Source of the DNA: Microbacterium sp. Gd 4-13
GTDB taxonomy: Bacteria; Actinomycetota; Actinomycetes; Actinomycetales; Microbacteriaceae
Assembly (NCBI RefSeq): GCF_003095395.1
Contig: NZ_QEIJ01000001.1
Coordinates: 868,001 to 932,000 of the forward strand
Direction: 5' to 3'
DNA length: 64,000 bases
This document shows positions 25,333 through 33,230 of the stretch, in pieces. The first letter of the stretch is position 1. Every line of letters begins with the position of its first letter. The position numbers and the translations under genes were made by a program. A model generated the notes under the pieces. The model worked only from the letters and a program-made list of their open reading frames with translations, made no database searches and was not told where the DNA came from.

Positions 25333-25808
25333 TCCGCCGCGCGGGGCTGCTCTCCACCGTCGCGGTCGCCGCGGCGATCGTGCTCGCGGGGTGCTCCCCC
25401 GCTCCCGAGGACGGCTGGCGCGATCAGGTCTCCCAGGCGGCCGAGCAGGCCTCGTCGGGCGACTACGCCGCCGCCGACGCGACGCTGGCGACCGTCGAAC
25501 AGGCGGTGGCGGCCGCTCGCGACGACGCGCGGATCGACGCCGCACGTGCCGAAGAGATCCTCGCCGCCGTCGCGATCGTACGTGCCGATCTGTCGACGCT
25601 GGCGACGCCGTCTCCCGCGCCGTCGGCGTCGACGCCGGCGGTCGAGAGCACCACCCCCGCATCCACTCCCACGCCCGAAGAGGCGGACGAGGACGAGCCG
25701 GCCGAACCCGATACCGGTCCCGGCGACGGCAACGGCAACGGCAACGGCAAGCCGGGGCCGAAAGACGACAAGGTCAAGGGTCCCGCCGACAAGGGAGACG
25801 ACGAGTGA
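25329..25808 (+). CDS. Lipoprotein coupled to the Ser/Thr kinase
   Basis: A 159-residue lipoprotein. The signal sequence ends IVLAGCSPAPE. The mature part has one predicted helical segment (VSQAAEQASSGDYAAADATL continuing to IVRADLSTLA). A Pro/Ser/Thr-rich stretch then leads to an acidic, Gly-Asn-repeat and Lys-rich end (GDGNGNGNGKPG), which looks disordered and may reach into the cell wall. The GTG at 25329 overlaps the kinase stop. It may be the kinase's extracellular partner or sensor; that is inferred from coupling only. Confidence 0.75.
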   Translation: MIRRAGLLSTVAVAAAIVLAGCSPAPEDGWRDQVSQAAEQASSGDYAAADATLATVEQAVAAARDDARIDAARAEEILAAVAIVRADLSTLATPSPAPSASTPAVESTTPASTPTPEEADEDEPAEPDTGPGDGNGNGNGKPGPKDDKVKGPADKGDDE

Positions 25809-25812
25809 GCTC

Positions 25813-26730
25813 GTGCTGAGCGTCTTGACCGGCTTCCTGGTCGTCGCCGTGGCGATCGTCGTCGGCTACATCGTCGGCCGGATCGACCTGCTCGGGCCCC
25901 ACGCGCGGTACGTGCTCAGCCGGCTGACATTCTTCGTCCTCTCGCCTTTCCTGCTCTTCGTCGTGCTTGCCCGGGCCGACGTTGCGACCCTGTTCTCCGC
26001 ACTCCTGCCCGTCTCGATGCTCGCGGCGGCGGTGATCTTCGCGATCTACACGGTGGTCGCGCGATTCGTGCTGCGACGGGGAGTGGGCGAATCGGTGATC
26101 GGCGCCCTTTCCGGCGGCCTGGTCAACTCCAACAACATCGGCATCCCGATCTCGCTCTACATGCTGGGGAACGCTGCGTACTCGGCGCCGGTGATCCTCT
26201 TCCAGCTGCTCATCGTGATGCCGATCGCCCTCGCCCTCCTGGACGCCGCCACCTCCGGCGCCCGGTCGGCCGGACGCATCCTTCGACAAACGGCGCGAAA
26301 CCCCATGCTCATCGGCTCCGCTCTCGGTGTGCTCGTCGCCCTGCTCGACATCGACCTCCCCCCGATCGTCTTCGACCCGCTGATGCTCGTAGCCAACGCC
26401 TGCGTGCCGATCATGCTGATCTCGTTCGGCATCTCGTTGCACGGGCAGCGCGTGCTCGCCACCGGCGGGCGCCGCGCCGACGTGCTGGTCGCCTCCGCTC
26501 TGAAGCTGCTCGCCATGCCGGTCGCGGCGTGGCTGCTCGCGCTCGCGTTTTCTCTCCCGTCTGAGCAGGTACTCATCGTCGTCGTGCTCGCAGCGCTCCC
26601 GACCGCCCAGAACGTCTTCAACTACGCCCAGCGCTACGACATCGGCGAGATCATCGCGCGCGACACGATCTTCATCACCACGCTCGGCTGCGTGCCCGTT
26701 CTGTTCCTCGCGACGCTGCTGCTCGGCTGA
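25813..26730 (+). CDS. AEC (auxin efflux carrier) family transporter
   Basis: A 305-residue membrane protein with about ten helices in the AEC/BART pattern. The motif SGGLVNSNNIGIPISLYMLG and the second-half equivalent ALPTAQNVFNYAQRY are diagnostic. Bacterial members export or import malate, malonate and other small organic acids. The GTG at 25813, 4 nt after the lipoprotein stop, is the likely start; upstream in-frame sequence overlaps the lipoprotein gene and is not coding. Co-transcription with a kinase suggests possible phospho-regulation. Confidence 0.82.
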   Translation: MLSVLTGFLVVAVAIVVGYIVGRIDLLGPHARYVLSRLTFFVLSPFLLFVVLARADVATLFSALLPVSMLAAAVIFAIYTVVARFVLRRGVGESVIGALSGGLVNSNNIGIPISLYMLGNAAYSAPVILFQLLIVMPIALALLDAATSGARSAGRILRQTARNPMLIGSALGVLVALLDIDLPPIVFDPLMLVANACVPIMLISFGISLHGQRVLATGGRRADVLVASALKLLAMPVAAWLLALAFSLPSEQVLIVVVLAALPTAQNVFNYAQRYDIGEIIARDTIFITTLGCVPVLFLATLLLG

Positions 26731-26832
26731 CGAGCCGGAGGCAGACGTCGTCGTGCGTCGGCACGTCCCCCACTCCCCGCCCGGTGGGTCTACAGTAAGG
26801 GTGTTCTCAGCATTCTCTCAGAAAGGCAGCGC

Positions 26833-27390
26833 ATGTCTGCGACCATCTCGTTCGACAAGTCTGCGGTGACGGCCATCCGCACCGCCCTCGGGATCGGTGG
26901 CGTGATCTCGATCATCGCCGGCATCGTGATCCTCGTCTGGCCGGGTCACGCCGCGGAGGCGGTGACCGCGATCATCGCCGTCTACGTCATCGTCGCCGGC
27001 CTCGTCTACGCCGGTCTGGGCGTCTTCTCGCGCACCCGTCAGGGGTGGTCGCGAATCGGGCACATCGTGCTGGGCATCCTCTTCGTGATCGCGGGAATCG
27101 TCGCCTTGGTGAACCTCGCCGCGGCCACCGTCGGTCTCGCCGTCTTCATCGGTGTGCTGATCGGCATCCTCTGGCTGATCGAGGGCGTCGTCTCGCTGTC
27201 GACCCTCGGCGACTCGGGATCGAAGGGCTGGACGATCTTCTTCGCGATCGTCAGCATCATCGCCGGCGTCACGCTGCTCTTCTCGCCGCTGTACGTCGCG
27301 ATCCTGTGGCTCTTCGTCGGCATCTCGCTGGTCGTACTCGGCATCTTCCAGGTGGCACGCGCCTTCACGTTCGGCAAGACCGTCCGCTGA
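26833..27390 (+). CDS. HdeD/DUF308 family membrane protein
   Basis: A 185-residue protein with six short transmembrane helices arranged as repeated hairpins (IAGIVILVWPGHAAEAVTAI and FVIAGIVALVNLAAATVGLA). This is the DUF308 pattern of HdeD, an acid-resistance membrane protein in E. coli; the role in actinobacteria is unknown. The ATG at 26833 has the ribosome-binding site GAAAGG and a leader of about 30 nt. It ends in a strong hairpin shared with the convergent peptidase gene. Confidence 0.85.
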   Translation: MSATISFDKSAVTAIRTALGIGGVISIIAGIVILVWPGHAAEAVTAIIAVYVIVAGLVYAGLGVFSRTRQGWSRIGHIVLGILFVIAGIVALVNLAAATVGLAVFIGVLIGILWLIEGVVSLSTLGDSGSKGWTIFFAIVSIIAGVTLLFSPLYVAILWLFVGISLVVLGIFQVARAFTFGKTVR

Positions 27391-27394
27391 TCCG

Positions 27395-27443
27395 GTGAAC
27401 GACGAACGCCCCGCGACCTGGTCGCGGGGCGTTCGTCGTTCAC
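27395..27443. terminator. Bidirectional hairpin terminator
   Basis: Two perfectly complementary 24-nt arms (27395-27418 and 27420-27443, starting GTGAACGACGAACG and ending CGTTCGTCGTTCAC) are separated by one base. It lies between convergent genes and overlaps the peptidase stop codon. There is no T-tract, as is common for actinobacterial terminators. Confidence 0.88.
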
Positions 27444-29440
27444 TGGGCGACGGGAAGGTGGCGATCCCACCAGTCGAGGATCGCCTCGAACCGTTCGACA
27501 CGGTGCCGGGGGCGTCCCGCCCGGGTAAGCTCGTGGTCCTCCCCGGGGAAGATGAGCATCTCTGCTTCCGTGCCCTGACGCTTCAGTGCACTGTAGTAGC
27601 GCGTGGCCTGCTCGAGCGGGCACCGGAAGTCGAGCTCGGAGTGGATGACGAACGTCGGTGTGGTGACCTGCCCGACGACCGCCATCGGACTCTGTCGCGC
27701 GATCGCCGCCGGGTCGGTACCGACGTACTCGTGCCCGAAGAAGCTGCCGATGTCGCTGGTGCCGTCGAACGTGGCGGGGTCGAGCATCCCGCGCTCGACG
27801 ATCGCACCGGCGAACCGGTGATCGTGGGCGATCGTCCACGCCGTCATGTAGCCGCCGTAGGAGCCGCCCATGACACCGGTGCGTGAACCGTCGAGACGGG
27901 AGTCCGCGGCGAGCACACCGTCGAGGAAGTCCTGGATGTCGGTGTAGTCCACCGTGCCCATCGCCTGGCGAATGGCCCGACCGTGCGCCCGTCCGTAACC
28001 GGCGCTCCCCCGCGGGTTGCAGTAGACGACGGCATAGCCCGCGTCGACGAGCACCTGGGTCTCGTCGAACACGCGCACGCCGTACGACGAGTACGGCCCG
28101 CCGTGGATCTGCAGGAGCACGGGGAACGGCCCCTCGCCCTCCGGTGCGGCGACCCACCCGTGCACCGGATAGCCGTCGCGCGCGGTGATCTCGATCTCAC
28201 GCGGCTCCACCAGTCCCGCTTCGCGAAGCGCCGAGCCGAAGCTCGTCACGGGCCGCGCTTCGCCGTCGCTCACGACGGCGAGGTCGGAGAACGAATCGGC
28301 CGTGCCGACCGCGACGACGAGGGTGTCGCCGGATGCTGCGTGACCCGACACATCGACGTCGCCGCCGAGCACCTCGGTCACCGTCGCGTCGCGCGTCACG
28401 CGCAGCAGTCGGACCCGACCGCGGGTGCGGTCCTGGACGACGGCGTCGTCACCGTCGACCGTGATCCGGCTACCCGGTTCGCCCAGGTCGATCGTCTCGG
28501 GATCGGTGAGGCGGCGCGGCTCGCCGTCATTTTCGAGGACCCACAGCGCGCTTCCCGGTGCGACGAAGTCGACGCGGCTCTGGCCGACGTCGCTGGCGAT
28601 CAGCCACACCACACCGTCGGGCGCGACGGCGACGTCGTCGATCGAGAGCGAGCGCTCCGCGCCCACGAGCTCTCGCGAGCCCGATCCGTCGGCGGCCACG
28701 GCGACGAGACGATCGCGCAGGTCGGCAGAATCGGTCTCGATCATGTCGGGGATGACGAGGATCTCGGTGCCGTCCGCGGTCCACGTCGTACCCGACCAGC
28801 TTGCGGGGCCGTCGGTGAGCTGGACGGCGGATGCGGCTACGCGAGGCGTCTCGGCGGCCTCCTCGCCCTCGGCGAGAACCCGCGGGGCGGCGTCGTAGAA
28901 GGGTTCGCTGGTCGGGTCGGGTGCGGCGATCCGGAACAGGTGCGCCGGTCGGTCGGCGATGTATCCGAGTCCGTTCGCGTGCCAACGGATGCCGGTGATG
29001 CGCCGGGGCGCCTCGTCGGAAGCATCCAGTCCGTCGACCGTGCCGTAGCGCCCGCGCTCGGCGACGCGGGCCGTGTACGCGAGGTCGGCACCGTCCGGTG
29101 ACCAGGAGAAGGCCAGCACGCCTGTCTCGGCATCGGTCGCCTGCAGTGCTTCGCCGCCGTCGACGGGCATGACGAACACCTGCGCGTGCCGCGCCGCGTC
29201 CGCACGGAGGAACGCGATCCGCGTCCCATCGGGTGAGAGCTCCGGGCCGGAGTCGGCCGTACCGCGGGTGAGCCTGCGGGGCTCGCCGTCGGGCAGGTCC
29301 ACGCGCCACACCTGGCCGACGGCCCGGTTCGCGCCGAGGTCGGGTCTCGAGGTCGCGAAGACAGCGAACGACCCGTCGGGAGCGATCGAGGGGCGCCCGA
29401 CCGAGATGAGCGACTCGATGTCGCGGGCGCGCACCGTCAC
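27440..29440 (-). CDS. S9 family prolyl oligopeptidase-like serine peptidase
   Basis: A 666-residue acylaminoacyl-peptidase-like enzyme. The N-terminal half is a beta-propeller built from repeats such as ISVGRPSIAPDGSFAVFATS and ELSPDGTRIAFLRADAARHA. The C-terminal alpha/beta hydrolase domain has the nucleophile GGSYGGYMT, then VIHSELDFRCP with the Asp and FPGEDHELTR with the His. There is no signal peptide, so it acts on small peptides in the cytosol. GTG start at 29440, overlapping the SDR gene's stop by 4 bp; the pair is one transcription unit. Confidence 0.92.
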   Translation of the reverse strand: MTVRARDIESLISVGRPSIAPDGSFAVFATSRPDLGANRAVGQVWRVDLPDGEPRRLTRGTADSGPELSPDGTRIAFLRADAARHAQVFVMPVDGGEALQATDAETGVLAFSWSPDGADLAYTARVAERGRYGTVDGLDASDEAPRRITGIRWHANGLGYIADRPAHLFRIAAPDPTSEPFYDAAPRVLAEGEEAAETPRVAASAVQLTDGPASWSGTTWTADGTEILVIPDMIETDSADLRDRLVAVAADGSGSRELVGAERSLSIDDVAVAPDGVVWLIASDVGQSRVDFVAPGSALWVLENDGEPRRLTDPETIDLGEPGSRITVDGDDAVVQDRTRGRVRLLRVTRDATVTEVLGGDVDVSGHAASGDTLVVAVGTADSFSDLAVVSDGEARPVTSFGSALREAGLVEPREIEITARDGYPVHGWVAAPEGEGPFPVLLQIHGGPYSSYGVRVFDETQVLVDAGYAVVYCNPRGSAGYGRAHGRAIRQAMGTVDYTDIQDFLDGVLAADSRLDGSRTGVMGGSYGGYMTAWTIAHDHRFAGAIVERGMLDPATFDGTSDIGSFFGHEYVGTDPAAIARQSPMAVVGQVTTPTFVIHSELDFRCPLEQATRYYSALKRQGTEAEMLIFPGEDHELTRAGRPRHRVERFEAILDWWDRHLPVAQ

Positions 29441-30201
29441 TCCCCCTGGAACGAGTCGGTGTCGCCCACCAGACGGGTGTGACCCTCGGGGATCGGCTCC
29501 ACCGCGGCGAGAGCGACCTCCGCGGCGAACTCCGACACGTTGTAGAGGCGTCCGGCCGACTCGCGGCGAGCCGAGATCGCGCCGGGGTTGGCGCGCTCGA
29601 GCAGGGTCGCCGTGATCGTGCCCTCGATCATGTCGCCCGAGACGACGACGAAATCGATGCCTCGCTCTTCGAGCGCGGGGATGTGCTCGCGGAGGGCATC
29701 CTCACCGGCGCGCTTGGAGCGCGCGACGGGCTCGTACTCCGGCATCGTCGGCGTCGTGCGGATGAAGTGCGCCTGGTGGCTGGTGACGAACACCACTCGC
29801 GCGCCGCGCCCGAGGAGGGGAAGGGCCGACTCGAGCACGCCCACCTGCGCGTCGCGGTTGAGCTTCAGCGCGTAGTCCTCGGCCATGCCGGACTCCATGC
29901 CGCCCGACGCGTTCAGCACGAGCACGTCGAGGCTGCCGAACGTGCGCTCGACCTCGGAGAACATGGCCTGCACGGACGTCGGGTCGGTGAGATCGGCGCC
30001 CACCACGAGCACCCGCACGCCGAGCTCGCGCAGTTCAGCGGCGAGCTTCTCGGCGCGAGGCGCCTTGTTGCGGAAGTTGATCACGACATCGGCTCCGGCC
30101 TCGGCCAGGTAGCGGACGGTGTCGGCTCCGATGCCGCGTGACGACCCCGTCACGAGGGCGGTCTTACCCTGGAGCGAACCGGCGGCGAGAGGCTGGGACA
30201 T
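29437..30201 (-). CDS. SDR-fold protein with an atypical active site
   Basis: A 254-residue short-chain dehydrogenase/reductase. The nucleotide-binding motif TGSSRGIG and the structural LNASGG (NAG equivalent) are present. The canonical Y-x3-K is not: the segment reads YEPVARSKRAGE, so where Tyr is expected four residues before Lys there is Val, and the nearest Tyr is seven before it. Catalysis may therefore be altered or lost. Ribosome-binding site AGGAG precedes the ATG at 30201. It is first gene of the unit with the S9 peptidase. Confidence 0.85.
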   Translation of the reverse strand: MSQPLAAGSLQGKTALVTGSSRGIGADTVRYLAEAGADVVINFRNKAPRAEKLAAELRELGVRVLVVGADLTDPTSVQAMFSEVERTFGSLDVLVLNASGGMESGMAEDYALKLNRDAQVGVLESALPLLGRGARVVFVTSHQAHFIRTTPTMPEYEPVARSKRAGEDALREHIPALEERGIDFVVVSGDMIEGTITATLLERANPGAISARRESAGRLYNVSEFAAEVALAAVEPIPEGHTRLVGDTDSFQGE

Positions 30202-30213
30202 GCGAGAACTCCT

Positions 30214-30247
30214 GGTCGAATCGAGGCGCGGCCGCGGGGATTCGACC
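30214..30247. promoter_or_regulatory. Nested inverted repeat upstream of the SDR gene
   Basis: GGTCGAATC (30214-30222) and its inverse GATTCGACC (30239-30247) flank a 10-bp palindrome CGCGGCCGCG (30227-30236). It lies 13-46 nt upstream of the SDR start, in the divergent gap with nfeD. It could be an operator or a 5' UTR hairpin; no regulator can be assigned. Confidence 0.45.
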
Positions 30248-30322
30248 TGTCATCAGCCTATCAACGGGCCCGGTCGGACCCCCGGATGTTAGGGTTCGAA
30301 CACGAGCGGGAGAGGATGCCCG

Positions 30323-30826
30323 ATGTTGCCGGATCTGACGCAGTACATCTGGATCGCCTGGCTGGTGCTGGTCCTGCTCTTCGTGATCATCGAGCTGTTG
30401 ACCCTCGAATTCACCTTCCTCATGCTCGCCGCCGGGTCTCTGATCGGCGGCCTCGGAGTCTTCCTCCTCGGCGGGCCGTGGTGGCTGCAGGTCGCGATCG
30501 CTGCCGCCGTCTCGGCGCTGCTTCTCTTCACGATCAGACCTCTTCTCCTGCGTGCGCTCCATCGCGGCGAGCCGCCCGCGCGAACCAATGTGGATGCGTT
30601 GTACGGAATCGGCGGTCGCGTGGTCGCTCCCTTCCTCGACGGTGCCGGCTCCGTCCGCCTCGACAACGGCGAAACTTGGACGGCCCGGCTCTCCGACGCC
30701 CTCCCCCATCCCGTCCTCGCGGCCGGCGACCGGGTGATCGTCGACGCGGTGCACGGAGCCACCGTCGAGGTCACGCCTGCTCCCCGAACGATCCCCCCGA
30801 CAGAGAGTGAGACCAACGATGGTTGA
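30323..30826 (+). CDS. NfeD-like membrane protein
   Basis: A 167-residue short-form NfeD. Two to three transmembrane helices lie in the first 80 residues (LVLVLLFVIIELLTLEFTFL). A C-terminal OB-fold domain follows (LYGIGGRVVAPFLDGAGSVR, then GETWTARL). NfeD proteins pair with SPFH/stomatin partners in membrane microdomains, and the next gene is such a partner with an 8-nt overlap. The ATG at 30323 has GGGAGAGG upstream. Confidence 0.9.
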   Translation: MLPDLTQYIWIAWLVLVLLFVIIELLTLEFTFLMLAAGSLIGGLGVFLLGGPWWLQVAIAAAVSALLLFTIRPLLLRALHRGEPPARTNVDALYGIGGRVVAPFLDGAGSVRLDNGETWTARLSDALPHPVLAAGDRVIVDAVHGATVEVTPAPRTIPPTESETNDG

Positions 30827-31922
30827 CGTAGGGGCCTTCATCGGCCAGATCTTCGTGATCGTTCTTCTGGTGGTGCTGGCGATCTTCGTGGTCGTGGTGC
30901 TGTTCCGGGCGATCCGCATCATCCCGCAGGCATACTCCGGCGTGGTCGAGCGGCTCGGTCGCTACCAGCGCACGCTGAGCCCCGGGCTCAACCTCCTCGT
31001 CCCGTTCGTCGACCGCGTACGCCCCCTCGTCGACATGCGCGAACAGGTCGTCTCCTTCCCGCCGCAGCCGGTGATCACCGAAGACAACCTCGTCGTCTCG
31101 ATCGACACGGTCGTCTACTTCCAGGTGACCGATGCCCGGGCGGCGACCTACGAGATCGCGAACTACCTGAGCGCGGTCGAGCAGCTGACCACCACCACCC
31201 TCCGCAACGTCGTCGGCGGCTTGAACCTCGAAGAGGCGCTGACGAGCCGCGACAACATCAACGGGCAGCTCCGCGTCGTCCTCGACGAGGCAACCGGCAA
31301 GTGGGGCCTTCGGGTCTCGCGCGTCGAGCTGAAGGCGATCGATCCGCCGCTGTCGATCCAGGACTCCATGGAGAAGCAGATGCGGGCCGAGCGCGACCGT
31401 CGAGCGGTCATCCTGACCTCGGAGGGCTCGAAGCAATCGCAGATCCTCGAGGCGGAGGGCCGCCGACAGGCCGAGATCCTCCGCGCCGAGGGCGACAAGC
31501 AGGCAGCAGTCCTGCGCGCACAGGGTGAGGCGGAGGCCATCGAGATGGTCTTCAACGCCATCCACGTCGGCGACCCCGACGACAAGCTGCTGGCGTACCA
31601 GTACCTGCAGACCCTCCCCAAGATCGCCGACAGCGCCTCGAGCAAGATGTGGATCATTCCGAGCGAGTTCACCGAGGCGCTCAAGGGCATCGGCGACGCC
31701 TTCGGCGGGCGCGCCGCGGCGACGCCGTCCTCGGCGAAGGAGGGCGTCCGCGCCACCACCGCGAGCAGCAGCACAGCCCAGGAGGCCGTCGACGCCGCAC
31801 GAAAGGCGGCGAGCGAGGCCGACGACATCGCCGTGCAGGTGCGCAGCAGCATGCCCGGCGGCGCCGGCCAGTCGACGGTCGCCGACGCCGACGCCGCTGC
31901 GCCCGCGGACCCGGCGGCGTGA
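30819..31922 (+). CDS. SPFH/stomatin-family protein
   Basis: A 367-residue protein with one N-terminal transmembrane segment (about residues 8-30), the SPFH/band-7 domain (SGVVERLGRYQRTLSPGLNL, MREQVVSFPPQPVITEDN) and an Ala/Glu/Arg-rich coiled coil (EGRRQAEILRAEGDKQAAVL). The C-terminal 70 residues are Ala/Ser-rich and probably disordered. It should oligomerise on the inner face of the membrane with NfeD. QmcA/HflK-type proteins regulate membrane proteases, but no FtsH is nearby. ATG at 30819. Confidence 0.92.
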   Translation: MVDVGAFIGQIFVIVLLVVLAIFVVVVLFRAIRIIPQAYSGVVERLGRYQRTLSPGLNLLVPFVDRVRPLVDMREQVVSFPPQPVITEDNLVVSIDTVVYFQVTDARAATYEIANYLSAVEQLTTTTLRNVVGGLNLEEALTSRDNINGQLRVVLDEATGKWGLRVSRVELKAIDPPLSIQDSMEKQMRAERDRRAVILTSEGSKQSQILEAEGRRQAEILRAEGDKQAAVLRAQGEAEAIEMVFNAIHVGDPDDKLLAYQYLQTLPKIADSASSKMWIIPSEFTEALKGIGDAFGGRAAATPSSAKEGVRATTASSSTAQEAVDAARKAASEADDIAVQVRSSMPGGAGQSTVADADAAAPADPAA

Positions 31923-32707
31923 CGCACCCCTGGTTCGCGGGGGCATCGGTCCCCCGCGTTCTGGCGCACCGCGGTCTCGTCACGACGGATGCTGCGAGCC
32001 ACGGCGTCGTCGACAATTCCTTCGCCGCCGTTGCCGCGGCCCACGCCGCAGGTGCCCTCTACGTGGAATCGGACTGCCATCTGACGAAGGATGGAACAGT
32101 CGTGCTCTTCCACGACGAGGATCTCTCCCGCACGGTCGGGGATCCTCGGAAGGTCTCCGACGTCACGGTCCGCGAACTCGAAGACCTCATGTCCGGGCGC
32201 GGCGGCCTGATCACGCTCGAGCAGGCGTTGGAGACGTTCCCCGACGTGCGGTTCAATCTCGACGTGAAAGCCGCAGCCGCGGCCGAGCCCGTCGGACACC
32301 TCGTCGCGCCGGCGGCCGCGCGCGTCCTGCTCACGAGCTTCTCCGACGCACGCCGCCTGACGGCTCTGCGCGCCGCGGCCGAGGCGGGCGCGACCGTGCG
32401 GCCGGCCACCTCGGCGGGGCGCGAGACGATCGCCAAGGTGCTCCTGGCCGTGTCGCTGCACTCCCGTCCGCTGGCGGAGCGGGCGCTGCGCGGCGTCGAT
32501 GCGCTGCAGATCCCGGAGCGCCAGGGAGCGGTCCGTGTCCTCAGTCCGCGCCTGATCGAGACCGCCCACCGTTACGGCGTCGAGGTGCATGTCTGGACCG
32601 TGAACGATGCCGCCGACATGCGCCGGCTCGCCGACATCGGCTGCGACGGTATGGTGACAGATTGCGCTGACGTCGCGCTGAGGATCCTGGGCCCCGCGTC
32701 ACTCTGA
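31919..32707 (+). CDS. Glycerophosphodiester phosphodiesterase
   Basis: A 262-residue GDPD TIM-barrel enzyme that hydrolyses glycerophosphodiesters to glycerol-3-phosphate and an alcohol. AHRGLVT carries the first catalytic His, VESDCHLTKDG the E-x-D metal ligands, and VVLFHDEDLSRT the second His. The usual PENT motif is replaced by VDNSF. C-terminal VHVWTVNDAADMRRLADIG is typical. There is no signal peptide. The GTG at 31919 overlaps the SPFH stop (GTGA), making an nfeD-SPFH-GDPD unit. Confidence 0.9.
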   Translation: MTHPWFAGASVPRVLAHRGLVTTDAASHGVVDNSFAAVAAAHAAGALYVESDCHLTKDGTVVLFHDEDLSRTVGDPRKVSDVTVRELEDLMSGRGGLITLEQALETFPDVRFNLDVKAAAAAEPVGHLVAPAAARVLLTSFSDARRLTALRAAAEAGATVRPATSAGRETIAKVLLAVSLHSRPLAERALRGVDALQIPERQGAVRVLSPRLIETAHRYGVEVHVWTVNDAADMRRLADIGCDGMVTDCADVALRILGPASL

Positions 32708-32717
32708 GCATCGACTG

Positions 32718-32743
32718 TGAATGCGAACCGTTCACCCGGTGTT
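32718..32743 (+). promoter_or_regulatory. Candidate SigR/SigH-type promoter of rbpA
   Basis: TGAAT (32718-32722), an 18-nt spacer and GTT (32741-32743) differ by one base from the GGAAT-N18-GTT pattern of actinobacterial thiol-stress ECF sigma factors. rbpA is known to be under ECF control in Streptomyces. A housekeeping -10 (TTATAC near 32770) is also present. Confidence 0.4.
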
Positions 32744-32800
32744 CGGATGGATCGCCCAGGCCGAGACGTTATACCTGATCAGCGACGAGAGGACCACACA

Positions 32801-33175
32801 ATGGCAGACCGCAGCCTGCGCGGCATCCGACTCGGCGCCCAGAGCTTACAGAGCGAAGAGGGCGTCGTTTTCCATGACCGTACTAAGCACACCTACAATT
32901 GCACGTCCTGTGGACGTGACAGCACCCTGACGTTCGCCGCCGACGCGGAGGTTCCCGACAGCTGGGAATGCCGCACCTGCGGTGGCGAAGCGCTGCGCCG
33001 CGTCGGCGACACGACCGCGACGGTCGACCACAGCGACGACAAGGCGGCCCGCTCCCACTGGGACATGCTGCTCGAGCGCCGCTCGCTCCCCGAGCTCGAA
33101 GAGCTTCTGGAAGAGCGTCTCGCCTTCGTCCGTGCTCGTCGCGGCGGCGGCGACGTGGAGCGCATCAGCGCCTGA
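32801..33175 (+). CDS. rbpA: RNA polymerase-binding protein RbpA
   Basis: A 124-residue actinobacterial transcription factor that binds RNA polymerase and the principal sigma factor and stabilises open complexes. The N-terminal MADRSLRGIRLGAQSLQSEE and VVFHDRTKHTYNC are diagnostic. The core has two CxxC pairs (NCTSCG and ECRTCGG). The C-terminal sigma-interaction helix is RSHWDMLLERRSLPELEELL. The ATG at 32801 has GAGAGGA upstream. Its convergent neighbour is lnt, the same adjacency as Rv2050/Rv2051c in M. tuberculosis. Confidence 0.97.
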   Translation: MADRSLRGIRLGAQSLQSEEGVVFHDRTKHTYNCTSCGRDSTLTFAADAEVPDSWECRTCGGEALRRVGDTTATVDHSDDKAARSHWDMLLERRSLPELEELLEERLAFVRARRGGGDVERISA

Positions 33176-33191
33176 CGTTCCGTTTCGTCTC

Positions 33192-33230
33192 CTGACGCCG
33201 ATCCCCTCGGGGGTCGGCGTCAGTTCTTTT
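33192..33230. terminator. rbpA/lnt convergent terminator
   Basis: CTGACGCCGATCCCC and GGGGGTCGGCGTCAG pair over 15 bp (one G-T pair) with a two-base loop, followed on + by TTCTTTT. It has the form of an intrinsic terminator for rbpA and overlaps the lnt stop codon. Confidence 0.88.

Noticed and set aside
25700..25810. A tandem repeat or CRISPR-like array at the GNGNGN coding repeat
   Set aside because: It is a short in-frame GGCAAC repeat inside the lipoprotein tail with no spacers.
33192..33230. A riboswitch or attenuator upstream of lnt
   Set aside because: The hairpin is at the 3' end of lnt and of rbpA, so it is a shared terminator.
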